Assembly: GCA_038025085.1 (NCBI GenBank)
Contig: CM076141.1
Coordinates: 13,704,001 to 13,768,000, forward strand
DNA from: Tetragonia tetragonoides
Lineage: Eukaryota > Streptophyta > Magnoliopsida > Caryophyllales > Aizoaceae
Length of the DNA stretch: 64,000 nucleotides
Direction: 5' to 3'
Each line of letters begins with the position of its first letter. Within the stretch, counting starts at the first letter, position 1. Position numbers and translations under genes: made by a program. Positions 36,116 through 48,245 of this stretch are shown one piece after another. The notes below the pieces were generated by a model that made no database searches, was not told the DNA's origin, and saw only the letters and a list, made by a program, of their open reading frames with translations.

Positions 36116-37062
36116 ATGGAACTCAGTATTCAGCAACTGAAGCTGATCTGGTTGCAATTCTTGGCAGTTCTTATCCCATATTCCCATCCATCCTCTTTTT
36201 GATCTTCTTCTACAAATGGCTTCACACCCAATCTTCTGTCAGGAAGAACTTGCCTCCTTCTCCACCAAAGCTCCCAATTTTAGGCAACCTTCATCAGCTC
36301 AGTGTTTACCCTCACCGCTCTCTGCAATCCCTGTCAGAACTATATGGCGAGCTCATGCTGATTTACATGGGTAGTGCACCGGTCCTCATAGTCTCCTCTG
36401 CAAAAGTAGCTCGTGAGATCATGAAAACAAATGATGCTATCTTTTCCAGCAGACCACAAACAAAGACATCTAATAAACATCTTTACAATGGCAAAAATGT
36501 AGCAGCAGCACCATATGGTGAATACTGGAGGCAGATGAAGAGTATATGTGCGCTGCAGCTCTTGAGCAACAAAAGGGTCCGCTCTTTCCGCGGTGTAAGG
36601 GAAGAAGAAATGAACCTTCTGATAGAAAAGATCCAGAAATCAACATCAACGGCGGTCAATCTGACAGAGATGTTTATGACGTTCACAAATGACGTGATAT
36701 GCAGGGTAGCCTTTGGGAGAAAATATAGCGCAAATCATGGAGGTACTAATTTTAAGAATCTCTTGAAGGAGTTCCTGGAATTGCTAGGAGGTTTCAGAGT
36801 TGGCGATTTTATTCCCTGGTTAGCTTGGACAAATCGACTTGGCGGGTGGGATGCAAAGGTTGACAAGGTTGCTAGAGAGTTTGACCAGTTCTTGGAAGAG
36901 GTAGTTAGAGAACAACAGGATCGCATAGGTGGACAACGAAAGGGTGAAGATGCTGAGAATGATGAAATAGTAAAGGACTTTGTAGATGTTCTACTTGATG
37001 TTCAGAAGTATAAGACTGCAGGCTTTGCAATTGACAGAGACAGCATCAAAGCTCTCATACCG
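36116..37062 (+). pseudogene. Cytochrome P450, CYP71A-like (copy 5), exon 1 only
   Basis: Encodes the N-terminal 60% of a P450: anchor, hinge [19 protein letters not shown], and up to the DRDSIKAL motif that normally ends exon 1. Three defects. The ATG at 36116 and the rest of exon 1 are in different frames; one C missing from the run at 36175-36177 would explain it, otherwise the first frame stops at 36202. The splice donor position, GT in the other copies, is GC (GCAAAT at 37063). No exon 2 (I-helix, ETLR, haem loop) exists in the 4 kb before the next P450. It cannot bind haem. The long open frame starting near 35962 begins at TTG, not ATG. Confidence 0.87.
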
Positions 37063-40000
37063 GCAAATTGTTTGTTTGGTCTTGTACTGCTGTACTTTTT
37101 AAGTTTATTCATCACTCATCTGATGAGGTTCAAGTTCTCCCTTTCCAACTTTTTAGGTTCAATTTTTCTCCATCTTCCGTATTTATTAACCCTGATCTGT
37201 CTAAAAATTCCTGCTTCCAGTTTAATGAATGATCTTTCCCCAATCATCTAGACAATCACTTTCAAATGGCCCAGAATACTGGTGGGGTGGAAATGTTCTG
37301 ATCACAAAATCAGTAACATCCAATTGGAGGTTGCGACTAATTTACTAAATTTATCAGCCAAAACTAATCAATGTGTTTACCTACATCTCTTCTGTAAATC
37401 TATTCCCTGATCTAAATTCTGGCCTATTGAAAACTGAGCATGTTCTGGCGGGATATCTTAATGTCTTTTTTCATCAAATGACTTCCCCAGTTTTTCTGTG
37501 TATGGTTTACTCCATCTTTTTCAATTGTTGAACCATATAGTGCTCTTTTCCCAAATCTTATGATTAACAAAAAAAGATCTCGCATTACAATTGCCCGCAG
37601 CCAACACTTAGACACAACATAGGGCACTAAGGAGGGAGCTTCAATAATGTAAAAATTTATTAACCAAATCCATCTTCTTTAAAAATCAAGACAGGTTTTA
37701 TTATAAAGAGAAGGTCGTCGCAAATGTTAACAAGGTCACTTACAAGCTTAGCAACCAAACTTGTTTACCATAGCCTATTTGAATGTTTTGGAGGGGGCGG
37801 AAAGGAAAGAAAGGGGAGGTGAGGGAGGGGAATGGCCCTCCCTTCTTTTTCAAAAAACTCAAACAGGATTCTTTTTATTTTTTCCCTTCCTCATTCCCCT
37901 CCTTTCCCTTCCATTCTCCTACTCCCAAATTGGTTTGGTTTGGTTGTAATAGTTCACCTTTTGATTTACCTATTTCTCACTAGCAGGTTGATCTGGTATG
38001 AAGATAAAGAGAAATACATTGAGTGCCTCACCTCCCCCACCAACCTCCCCAACCCCCCCCCCCCCCCCAAAAAAAAAAAAAACAAAAAAAATCCAATGGT
38101 AATCACACCGTACATATGAACAAAGATGCATACCAAAATTTGTAATATAAAAATTTCAGATAGAAAAATCTAAAAGAGAGGCAAATCATGGAATGGGCAC
38201 CCAATGCCAAACAGTTCTGTCATAATGGTATGTTATATACTATGTTACTTTTTTTTTCGTTTCCGTTCCTCTATAGTACATTTTCTTGCTTCTTTTCTAT
38301 ACCTATTTATCTTTGGGGTGAAGGGGGCATTGGGTCATTGGGTAACACACTAAAGATACGCTTCAGTACTTTCGACACTTGTCATGAAATCCAGATGGTA
38401 AGGACTTCCCATGGTTTCCAGTCCCCTACTACAATCATCCCAATGCAGCTAAGCATCACAATTTAACACAAAAGCTATCACGAAATGATTGGCTTACCAA
38501 AACAAGCTACAAGGAGTCAAGGATTAAGATCAACTATGAAGTGTCCAATTGATGGATGGAAAAGGCTCTTCCAAGGTTTAAGCAGTTGAATCTCATTCTT
38601 ATAACTATTTACATCAGCCGTGACTTTTATGAGTAGCAAAAAGAAATCCATTGTATGCTCGAATCACTGTTACTTGATTGTCTTGAAAGCAGAACAAGGT
38701 TGCTAAAACCAAGAAGCTGGGCAACATACTGATTGCCTTATATGGTGCTATTCATGTTCAGAATACATTATTCTGCCCATTTAACACTGACATTTTTCAT
38801 CCTCAACTACCTTTCTGCACTTCCAAAGGGTCTGACCGCTGACTGGACGATGTTAGCTGTCCACAAAATCCCTTCTCATTAAGAATTGTTTTGGCCTTCA
38901 CAAGGAAAGATTGCTTCAAAATTTTCATCCTACACCTTATGCATCATGAAAAAATTAATCTCTTAATGCTATAACTACTAACTACTCTTTAGTTTACAGT
39001 GCTGTCTTGTGATCACACACACTACAGCTGATCATACATGTCAGGGAAAATGTTGACCATGTAAACCAATGTGAATAAGCAACAAGCATTAAGCAAAAGA
39101 TGCTTTAAGTCACAATTTTGAAAGATCTATATAGGATATCTTGCATTTTGAGGGTATACTGAATCTCTGACTAGGATCACAGTTATCATAAAATATAATG
39201 AGTTCGAGACGGCTCTGTGCTTGTTCAGCTTTTATACATTCCCTTTTGCTGTCAATCAGCAAGGTTTTCTTGAAGAAATTGATGGGTGGAGGCCCCAAAA
39301 AATGGCTTACAATAGTACACCCTCTCATTTATCCCCTTGTCCTTGAAGTATGGCTCCCTTATGTACATCGCACAGAAATGTATGATGTTTGCTAATGAAA
39401 ATTAGGAAATAAAGATTCAAGTTCTGATACCATGTGGAAGTATCACTTGTCCAAAAAAAGTGTTTTATGTGCATGATCAGTTTTTCTATTTTCCTTTTTT
39501 TCCCTCAGAGTCTATTACAAACTAAAGTACTACTTAGGTTGCACCTAATATAAGACTATTAGTGATGCATCCACATTTTTTACATGAAACTCCAGAAAGA
39601 GAGAGATGGCAAGAGCAAAATTAGGGAGCACCCTATAGATAATGACAAAAAGAGCAATTTCCCATTAGGACAGAATCTTAGTGGCACTTTCACTTGTCAA
39701 CAAAAATGTCAGATCGGATTTGGACCATTTCTTAAAACTCCAGAGATTGCCCCAAAAGTCAACTAGAGCCAACTGAGAACAGCTCAAAGCCAGCAGCAAA
39801 GCTACCACTTCCTATTCCAATGTTAGAAACGATCTAAGTTAGTAAATTATTACTAATTAGCAAGTCAATACATGCAGAGCAAATGACAGATGACATGCAA
39901 TCACATATGTTAGCTACATAGTATTGAACAAATCAAAATAATGAAAATTTCTCTTTAAAATGCAATCCAGGCATACAACTGGACGGACGATAAATGGTTC

Positions 40001-40500
40001 ATAAAGAATGAAAAAGACTTGGTGACCTAGGCTGTTGCCAATTGAGAGGAGGTCTCAAACACAATTGAGAGATAGAGAGTCATAGACCCATCTCCAGTAA
40101 TGACCATTTCTACCTCCTTGCATCAGAAAAAGTTGTAGTATCTGATTCAATTGGATTTTTTTCAGAATGGCATTTCAAAAGTCTAATGCCTCGTTTCTGA
40201 AGCTTAACAAAATGAACCTCTTTTCTCTGATTGGACATCGACAACACTATGGTGACAAATAACATAATTAATCAAAGGTTGTTGTCCTAGAATTGATATC
40301 TCTTCCAAACTCCAAAGATATGACTTAAAATTATGGTAAAATCAAAGCAGAAAATAAGCATAGCGTGAAAATGTTTAAAGAAAAAAAAGAAATAGCAAAA
40401 GAGAAAGCATATTTAATAAAATTTCAAAAGTACAGATGAACAGCGCCAATATGATTTGTTTTAGGATTAAATACAGCAGTACAACACACACTGCAACAAC

Positions 40501-40531
<31 letters not shown>

Positions 40532-41041
40532 TCACAGCATTCATGTCAAACTTTGGCATAATCAACAATTATGAAGAGATAGAAAAATGTCACTAACAGA
40601 TTTTCAAGTCGAGAAGCAGTGTAGTAGCACACTGTCAACGGGCACCAATCACAGACTATCTCCTGGAAACTTGTAATAAAAGGAAGAAAATCAGCAGAGT
40701 CATGCCACATACAGAGGAAAAACAATGTCAGCATCATGAACATGTACATGATAGAGGAACTGAGGCCATATTCCCTAGCAGTTTTATGGCACAGTTATTT
40801 TAGGATAAATAAGAAACTAAGAAGTCTGGTTTAATTTGGCATATAAGGTAGTTTACACTTATTCACTTTCCTTATAGTTAAGCTTCTTTTATCTCTTAGG
40901 ATCTTCCATGATTAATATCATATCAGAATGAATAGTGACACAGAATACCAAGAGTAATTTGAGTATTCTATTCTTCCTTTAGATTCCGATTTCCAGACGC
41001 TTTCCACTATTTTCTTCATTAGTTTTCTGCATCAGGAAGAC
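37063..41041. other. Intergenic, copy 5 to copy 6
   Basis: About 4 kb with no recognisable exon. Contains a purine/pyrimidine foldback (37782-37930), a poly-C/poly-A run (38053-38082), a poly-A run (40501-40529) and, near 39421-39437, GTTCTGATACCA, the reverse of a Copia-type primer site, possibly a retroelement relic. I looked here for the lost second exon of copy 5 and did not find it. Confidence 0.6.
37782..37930. mobile_element. Possible MITE with purine/pyrimidine-rich arms
   Basis: A G/A-rich arm (about 37788-37845, GGGCGGAAAGGAAAG... style) is followed by a C/T-rich arm (about 37880-37926) that is roughly its complement, with a T-rich loop. This layout is common in a family of plant foldback MITEs. 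Clean terminal repeats and a duplication could not be fixed. Confidence 0.4.
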
Positions 41042-43458
41042 ATGAATTTTCTATGGTTGTACCCTTTTCCTGTACTTCCCTTACTTGTCTTCTTATTTTT
41101 CCTCTATAAATGGCTCTGTGCAGCCATGACAAATAACTTACCCCCATCTCCCCCAAAGCTGCCAATTTTGGGAAATCTTCACCAACTTGGCATTTACCCT
41201 CACCGCACTCTTCAAACCCTCTCTCTGCAATATGGTGAGCTTATGTTGCTTTACCTCGGTAGCAAGCCGACCCTTGTCGTCTCATCTGCAAATGCAGCAC
41301 GAGAAATCATGAAAACAAACGACATTATGTTCTCTAACAGGCCTCAGTCAATAATTAGCAAAAGATTATTATATAACAGGAAAAATGTGGCAGGGGCTCC
41401 ATATGGAGAATACTGGAGGCAGATGAAAAGTATATGTGTACTCCAACTTCTGAGTAACAAGAGGGTTCGGTCTTTTCGGAAGGTGCGGGAAGAAGAAGTG
41501 GCCCTAATGAAGGAGAAGATCAGAAAGTCAAAATCTGCGGTAGATTTGAGTGAAATATTTATGACGTTTACAAATGATGTGATATGCAGGATAGCATTCG
41601 GGAGAAAATACACTGGAGAGGAAGATGGTGCAAAGTTTAAGGAACTGCTGAAAGATTTTGTGGAGCTCTTAGGTACATTTTCAGTGGGAAACTTTATACC
41701 CTGGCTCGCTTGGATTGATCGAATGAATGGGTTGGATGCTAAGGTGAACAAAGTTGCCAAAGAGTTTGATCAGTTCCTCGAGGGCATAGTTACAGAACAT
41801 ATGGATCGATTAAATAGAGAAAGAAATGGTTATCTCAGTGAGAAAGGAGAGAAAGTGAAAGATTTTGTAGATGTTCTTCTCGAGGTTCAAATGGATAAAA
41901 CCATCGGCTTCCCCATTGATAGAGATAGCATCAAGGCTCTTATATTGGTATGACTTACTCAACTCTAGATAGAACTGTTTCGCAATAAATACTTTAATGC
42001 CTTGCAAGGATATATTGAGCAGATTTCTCTTCATCATTCCAGTAATCTTACCGACTACCAAGCATACATACAGTTATCCAGAACTCGATATGAACAATCA
42101 AGGCATTCAAACTAGCTCAATTAGATTAAAAAAGAGACGAATAGGCCATACAGGTTACACCCACACCCCTCCAATTTTAGTTTTCTTTAGGTTTAAGTGC
42201 TTTCAGAAAGTGACTGCTTCAGTTTCATTCAAAAGTTCAGTTCTAGTCCTTAACAAACCATACAAATAAAGACACACATGTAAAAACTGTGGAAATGATT
42301 AACTGCGAAACTAGATTGTTTGTGACTACATTTTAATCTTCAAATGAGTGAAACAAAATGTTATATAAAGATGGATTTACTGTTAAAGTTGACTTAGCAA
42401 TCCGAATTTATCTGTGTTCTCATGGATTGACATCTTCTATATTGATATTTGATATAGTGGACATATACCATTCAAAATTTTCATGAAAGACCTATTATAC
42501 AGGAAATATCTATCTTGTTCTTGGTTTACCACATATGCCCTAGTATCATCCTTTTATGAAATATGTGTGGGAACCACATGCTGAGTGTCATTTGTCCTGC
42601 GGTGTTTGATTCTTGGATTCACCGTCTATGAGACGCGGGACACAATCTACTTAATAAATCTAAAACATAAATTAAAATCTGAAACCATTTACCACTACAG
42701 GGCCACACATTGTAAATGGATTTATCATACCAAACCCACATGATTCTGAATTCAATACAACACACATACACAAATCATGGGCGATCTAGCTTTGTAGTAG
42801 CCGTTGTCAATGTTTTCAATTACCATTTCTACTCTATTTCATGCAGGACATGTTTGCTGGTGGAACTGATACAACATATACTGTCTTAGAATGGGCAATG
42901 ACAGAGCTTTTAAGGCATCCTACAGTTATGAAAGTATTGCAAGCTGAGTTACGTGGTATTACCAATGGCCAAACAGATATAACCGAAGATGATCTGGAGA
43001 AGATGAAATACTTGAAGGCGGTGATCAAGGAGACACTTAGGCTACATCCTCCAATTCCCCTGTTGGTGCCTCGTGAATCAATAGGCGATGTCAAAATAAA
43101 TGGCTACAGCATTGCTTCTGGAACACGAATCATAACTAATGCTTGGGCAATCCATCGAGATCCTACTACTTGGGAAGATCCTGAGGAGTTTCAGCCAGAA
43201 AGGTTCTTGAATTCTTCAATTGATTATAAAGGGCATGACTTCCAATTAATTCCATTTGGATCTGGTAGAAGGGGATGTCCAGGAATATTATTTGCCATAG
43301 CCAACAATGAGCTTGTACTAGCAAATCTCATTAGTAACTTCAACTGGGGATTGCCTAAGGGAGTAAAAAGTGAGACTTTGGATATGAGCCAGCGTACTGG
43401 ACTCACCATACACAGAAAATTTCCTCTTCTTGCAGTTGGAACTTCTCACTCTTGCTAG
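41042..43458 (+). CDS. Cytochrome P450, CYP71A-like (copy 6, intact)
   Basis: Exons 41042-41947 and 42847-43458, intron 899 bp (donor GTATGA), 505 residues. Short N terminus with anchor at about 4-22, hinge [20 protein letters not shown]-helix AGGTDTT, ETLR, PERF, haem loop [11 protein letters not shown] with Cys about 446. ATG 41042 is the first in-frame Met and places the anchor correctly. No lesion. Its exon 2 resembles copies 3 and 7 (VPRES/VPRQS and 'MSQ/MSE' near the end) more than copies 1, 2 and 4. Substrate unknown; expected on the cytosolic face of the ER. Confidence 0.93.
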
Positions 43459-43976
43459 ATGACAGTACAACAGATCATAATGTTAGGCAATACCGAAATT
43501 TGTAAGAAATTACGATGCATTTGATTCATTTGATACATGTGTGATATATTGAAGAAATAGTACATGCACTGTAAAAAGAGCAATTGAAATAAAAGTTGGC
43601 ATATGCTTTCATGTGGTGGTTCATTAACATATTAGGTGACAATATGCTCTCACTGATTTTCCCACCTGATAATGACAAAACAAGGAGGATAGTGCATATT
43701 TGAAGATTAGGTTTGCTGACTTCATGAGGGAAGGACCATTTCTGTTTTAAGCTACTGCTACTCTTTTACCGAACAGAGACCGAGTCGCCAAAAAAAGCAC
43801 AGAACAAAATACGAGATACAAATACCAATGAGAAACATACACCAACAGAAAAGATGATGGTCCTATATGTAGTCAGCTGAAATCCCAAAAAACAAAAACA
43901 ATAAAAAAGACAGCCTTGAGAGAGAAGTAAGCAAATAAACAGGGAACACATAAAAGAGAGGAACGGAAGGTAGAGA
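43459..43976. other. Short intergenic, copy 6 to copy 7
   Basis: About 520 bp, the shortest spacer in the array. Must hold the 3' end of copy 6 and the promoter of copy 7. No TATA box is obvious close to the ATG at 43977. Confidence 0.6.
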
Positions 43977-45836
43977 ATGCCTAATGTTCTACAGCTTTTA
44001 GTTTCAAACCATCAAATGAAATTTCTCTTATGGCACCCCGTAACAATACTCTCTTTCTTCCTCTTCTTATTCTTCTTCTACAGATGGCTCTTCAGAAGCC
44101 ATTCGGCAACACAAGACTTGCCTTCTCCAAGAAAATTGCCAATCCTGGGAAATCTACACCAAATTGACAGATACCCACACCGCTCGTTGCACGACCTATC
44201 CCAACAACACGGGGAGCTCATGTTACTTCACTTCGGCAGAAAGCCAGTCCTCGTCGTCTCATCTGCAAATGCAGCGCGGCAGATCATGAAAACTCATGAT
44301 ATCATATTCTCAGATCGGCCAGCCTTAAGCATATTCAAGCAGTTTTTCTACAACTGTAAGGATGTAGCCGCAGCACCTTATGGTCAATACTGGAGACAGA
44401 TGAGAAGTATATGTGTGCTTCAGCTCCTAAGTTACAAAAGGGTCCAGTCTTTCCACAATGTCAGAGAAGAAGAAATTGCTCAAATGATCAACGAGATCAA
44501 GATATCATCAACAGTAGTGAACCTAAGCAAGATGTTTGCAAGATTAACCAGTGATGTGATATGCAGGGTGGCTTTTGGAATGAAGTGCAATGGGGAGAGA
44601 GATGGAATCAATTTCAAGGAATTGCTGAAAAAGCATGAAGAATTATTAGGCGGATTTTATGTGGGGGAATTCATACCATGGCTTTCTTGGATTAATCATT
44701 TAACAGGAGTAGAAGCTGAAGTCAAGAAAAATGTTCAAGAGATGGATCGCTTTCTTGAAGGAATAATTCAAGAGCATTTAGACGATTCATGTGCAAACGG
44801 AAATGGTGAAGAGAGGAAGAAAGATGACAAAATGAAAGACTTCGTGGATGTTTTACTAGAGTTGCAACAGGATTATACAACTGGCTTTAACACAGATAGA
44901 GAGAGCATCAAAGCTATCATAGTGGTAAGTAAAACCCGTTCTCCCATTGAGACCTCAATTTGAACAAGTATATTAAAACTTGCTATCCAAGGCACCCCAC
45001 CTCCTAAAATCCTTTCAACCCAACATTTGCACTATGAAATTCATATCATTCCACAATAGAGGAAAACTTCGCTTACCATATTTCGTATATGAAACGTGAC
45101 TTGGTTAATTGAAACATCATGCTGATTATTCAGGTAAGAATTTGAAAACTCAATCACCCAAAGAAAGAGAATTCACTTTTGCCTTGTTTTGATGTAGGAT
45201 ATTTTTGCTGCTGGAAGTACAACAACTTTTGCAACGCTAGAATGGGCAATGTCAGAACTCCTGCGGAATCCAAGAGTCATGGATACACTAATGAAGGAGG
45301 TTAGAGAAATCACTGGAGGCAAAGATAGTATAACCGATATTGATTTGGAGAAAATGAAATACTTGAAAGCAGTAATAAAAGAGACTCTTAGGTTGCATCC
45401 TCCGGCCCCCTTGTTACTGCCCCGGATCTCAACGCAAGAAGCAAAAATTGACAGGTACACTATTGCACCCAGAACACATGTCATTATCAATGCATGGGCT
45501 ATCCATAGAGACAAAGCATTTTGGGAAGAACCAGAAGAGTTCTATCCAGAGAGGTTCTTGGATTGTGCAATGGATTTTAAGGGTCAAGATTTCAATTTCA
45601 TTCCTTTCGGATCAGGTAGAAGGGGATGCCCTGGAATATTGTTTGCCATGACCGATATAGAGCTAGTACTAGCAACTCTGATGCACCAGTTCAACTGGGC
45701 ATTACCTAGAAAAGCAGAAGGGAAAACTTTAGACATGACGGAGTACCCTGGACTTACAATCCATAGGAAAACTCCTCTTCTTGCTTTAGCAACACCTCCT
45801 TTCGAGTGTAACAGTAGTGTAAGAGTCATGCAGTGA
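43977..45836 (+). CDS. Cytochrome P450, CYP71A-like (copy 7, intact; atypical I-helix)
   Basis: Exons 43977-44924 and 45198-45836, intron 273 bp, 528 residues, with a C-terminal extension of about 8 residues compared with its neighbours. A second in-frame ATG at 44016 could be the start. Anchor, LPSPRKLPILGN hinge, YGQYWRQ, ETLR, PERF and haem loop [11 protein letters not shown] (Cys about 460) are all present. The I-helix reads AAGSTTT where the others have AAGTDTT or AAGTET. The acidic residue that helps deliver protons during oxygen activation is Thr (about 324). Other divergences (LPRIS, APRTHV) point to a faster-evolving copy. It may catalyse an unusual reaction or be weakly active. Confidence 0.9.
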
Positions 45837-46204
45837 ACACCAAGAACTACCTCCTGAACATCTCTAGAAAACTGTAAACATGGTTAATGCCTGTATACCA
45901 ATCAGTCGATGAAGGATTCAATAAAACGAGGAGGCACTAAGGCAATATTTATGTTGAAGGATACACCGATAAACTACGCAGCTCAACCCAGATCTTGCAA
46001 AGAGCTCAAGAGGTCAAAGACATCTAATTTTCTTTTATTTTCTTCTTTTAAATTAGTAAGTATTACGTTTTTAGATAAAACAAATAATGTATTACGGAAG
46101 TGTCAAAAAAGTACAGCAAAGAAGGACAGACTATCCCAGCTATATGGGATATAACTTCTATATGCTCTTGCAGCTCTACCCCATAAGGACATTAGATATA
46201 AGTG

Positions 46205-46445
46205 ACCTATCCCACAGAAAATCCACCAAGATGGCCGCCCCATTCAAAAACCCGAGCATTCCTTTCCAACCAAAGGCACCAAATAATCGCAAAGACCGCA
46301 TTACACCATACTCCTTGCCTCTTTCAAACCCCCACAAACCGCACCTGGAAGAACTCCACGACGCTAGAAGCACAAATCCACTCTTCCCCAAAATCACCAA
46401 ACAGTCTAACCCATGCTACCAACAAACCACATGCAATCAACAGTT
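46205..46445 (-). pseudogene. LINE relic: reverse-transcriptase zinc-binding domain fragment
   Basis: Minus-strand translation around 46230-46310 reads AIIWCLWLERNARVFE, which matches the signature at the end of the zf-RVT domain of plant LINE (L1-type) ORF2 proteins. Just upstream a second frame gives FGEEWICASSVVEFF, the usual preceding segment, interrupted by a stop at about 46324. It is a short, frame-broken 3' fragment with no reverse transcriptase core nearby. Identified from the motif by eye only. Confidence 0.5.
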
Positions 46446-48162
46446 GTAATGTCACTTCACTAGTCACTACTACTCGCCCCACAAAGAATACAAATATCAG
46501 GTCCCTATACAACGCTAGATTCCACTAAAAGAATACAAACAAAATCAAAATTTCAATTAGTACAAAATTAGATTCTTCAATCCAATAACTAAAAAATCAA
46601 CAGGAAACAGAAACGGTCCCAAAGATAAAGCTTATCTACCTTGAAATTGACAACCATGCCCCATGTTTGATTTAATATACTGATTACTGCCAAATTCTAC
46701 TACTTTAATAATGCTTTACTACTTTAATTTTCACGCACACTAAGAAATGTTTAAAATAAGAAAATCAATATGAAAATATCCAGTAACTATTTCAATATGC
46801 TGGGAAGAAATTGCTCATACATTTCAATGAATAATCAAATACACAAACAGGAAATTAATTAATAGGCATATGTAATCGCAGTTTAATGCAAGAGAGAGAA
46901 AGCTGACAATTTCCTGGATTGTTGCTTGATCTTCCTACTGAAACGCAACGTTTTACCGGTCCTGGAAACATTTTGTTTATAACTCGCGTTTTACTGGTTT
47001 TTGTTTGGTTGATATGCTTTGGGTTCCTTCTAATGCCATGGAACAACATAAAATGTTTGAATTAATTTGACATAGGGTGAGTTTTTTTCACAAAATTGAA
47101 TTGGACTAAAATAAATATTTTCCCCAAACTGAATCGAATTGAATCGAACAGTTATTTATATGGGTGTTGTCCAGCCAAAAAGTCATTGTAACTCACATAC
47201 CTTTTTATTTTTAGTTTTTTGAGAGAATAGTTCACAATTTTTTTAAATTTGTACTTAAATAATATTTTTAGAGGAAAGAAAAATACTCACTAGAAACATA
47301 GTAAATTATATTAGAACAATGTTACGAGAAATATTATACGAAAGTTTTTTTTTGAATGTTTGGTCCATATTTTGAGAAATTTTCTTTCTTCCCCCAGTTT
47401 TCCTTATAATACGTCCCCTCCGTCATATCTATTTTTCTTTTTCAATTTCTAAGAAGTTTTGGAATTTATGCTTTTCGGTACCTACGCCAATGAGTGTATT
47501 TAGCGTCCTACAAGCTAAAATTGAGATCACGGAGGCGGCATAGGAGTGCACAAAATATTTGCCTAAATCTTAGGTTTATCTAGTTATATGGAGTCAAAGC
47601 CATAAATCAAGGAAAGAGAGATGGGAAAGTTTTAGCTCCCCACTCGCATTATTAATACCACGCCTCTTTAAAACAATATCACACCCCTTATAAAATTTTG
47701 CCAAATTTGTCCTTCCAAGTGATAATACTAATAAGAACATAAATTTTATCGTCATACAACCCTCTCTGTGAATCGTGTCATCACTTTACGGTTCAAATCA
47801 ACTGTTTAATCAATATTTAATTACGATGACAACGAAAAATAGTCATAAAGACGATTATTTTGAGGTTCGTTCGTCTTCCAACATTTTTAATTTGCGTCGA
47901 TTATTTTTTTATTTTTTTGGAGATCAAAAAATACATAAGCCTAGTATGGACGCAGGTGAGAAATACCTGCACCCTGTTCAAATGCAGGTTTCCATCACCT
48001 GCGCCCATCCAGCACTACTTACGTGCGCCCAAACTGAGCACATGTACTACTTACCTGCGCTTAAACAAGGCGCAGGTGTGAACCATTGATATATTAATCA
48101 CTGTAAACAAGGCTCTAATATATTGTTCAAATGACACTTGTCACTTGCTAAGCAAAAAAAAT

Positions 48163-48245
48163 GACACTTGTCACTTGGTAGATCAACCAATCACTCAGTA
48201 AAAGACACTTGTCACTTGGTAGATCAACCAATCACTCAGTAAATG
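48163..48245. repeat. Tandem duplication of a 42-bp unit
   Basis: Two nearly identical head-to-tail copies beginning GACACTTGTCACTTGGTAGA and ending CACTCAGTAAA, plus a third partial copy (GACACTTGTCACTTG) just upstream at about 48132. The word GACACTTGTC is close to a palindrome. Confidence 0.85.
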
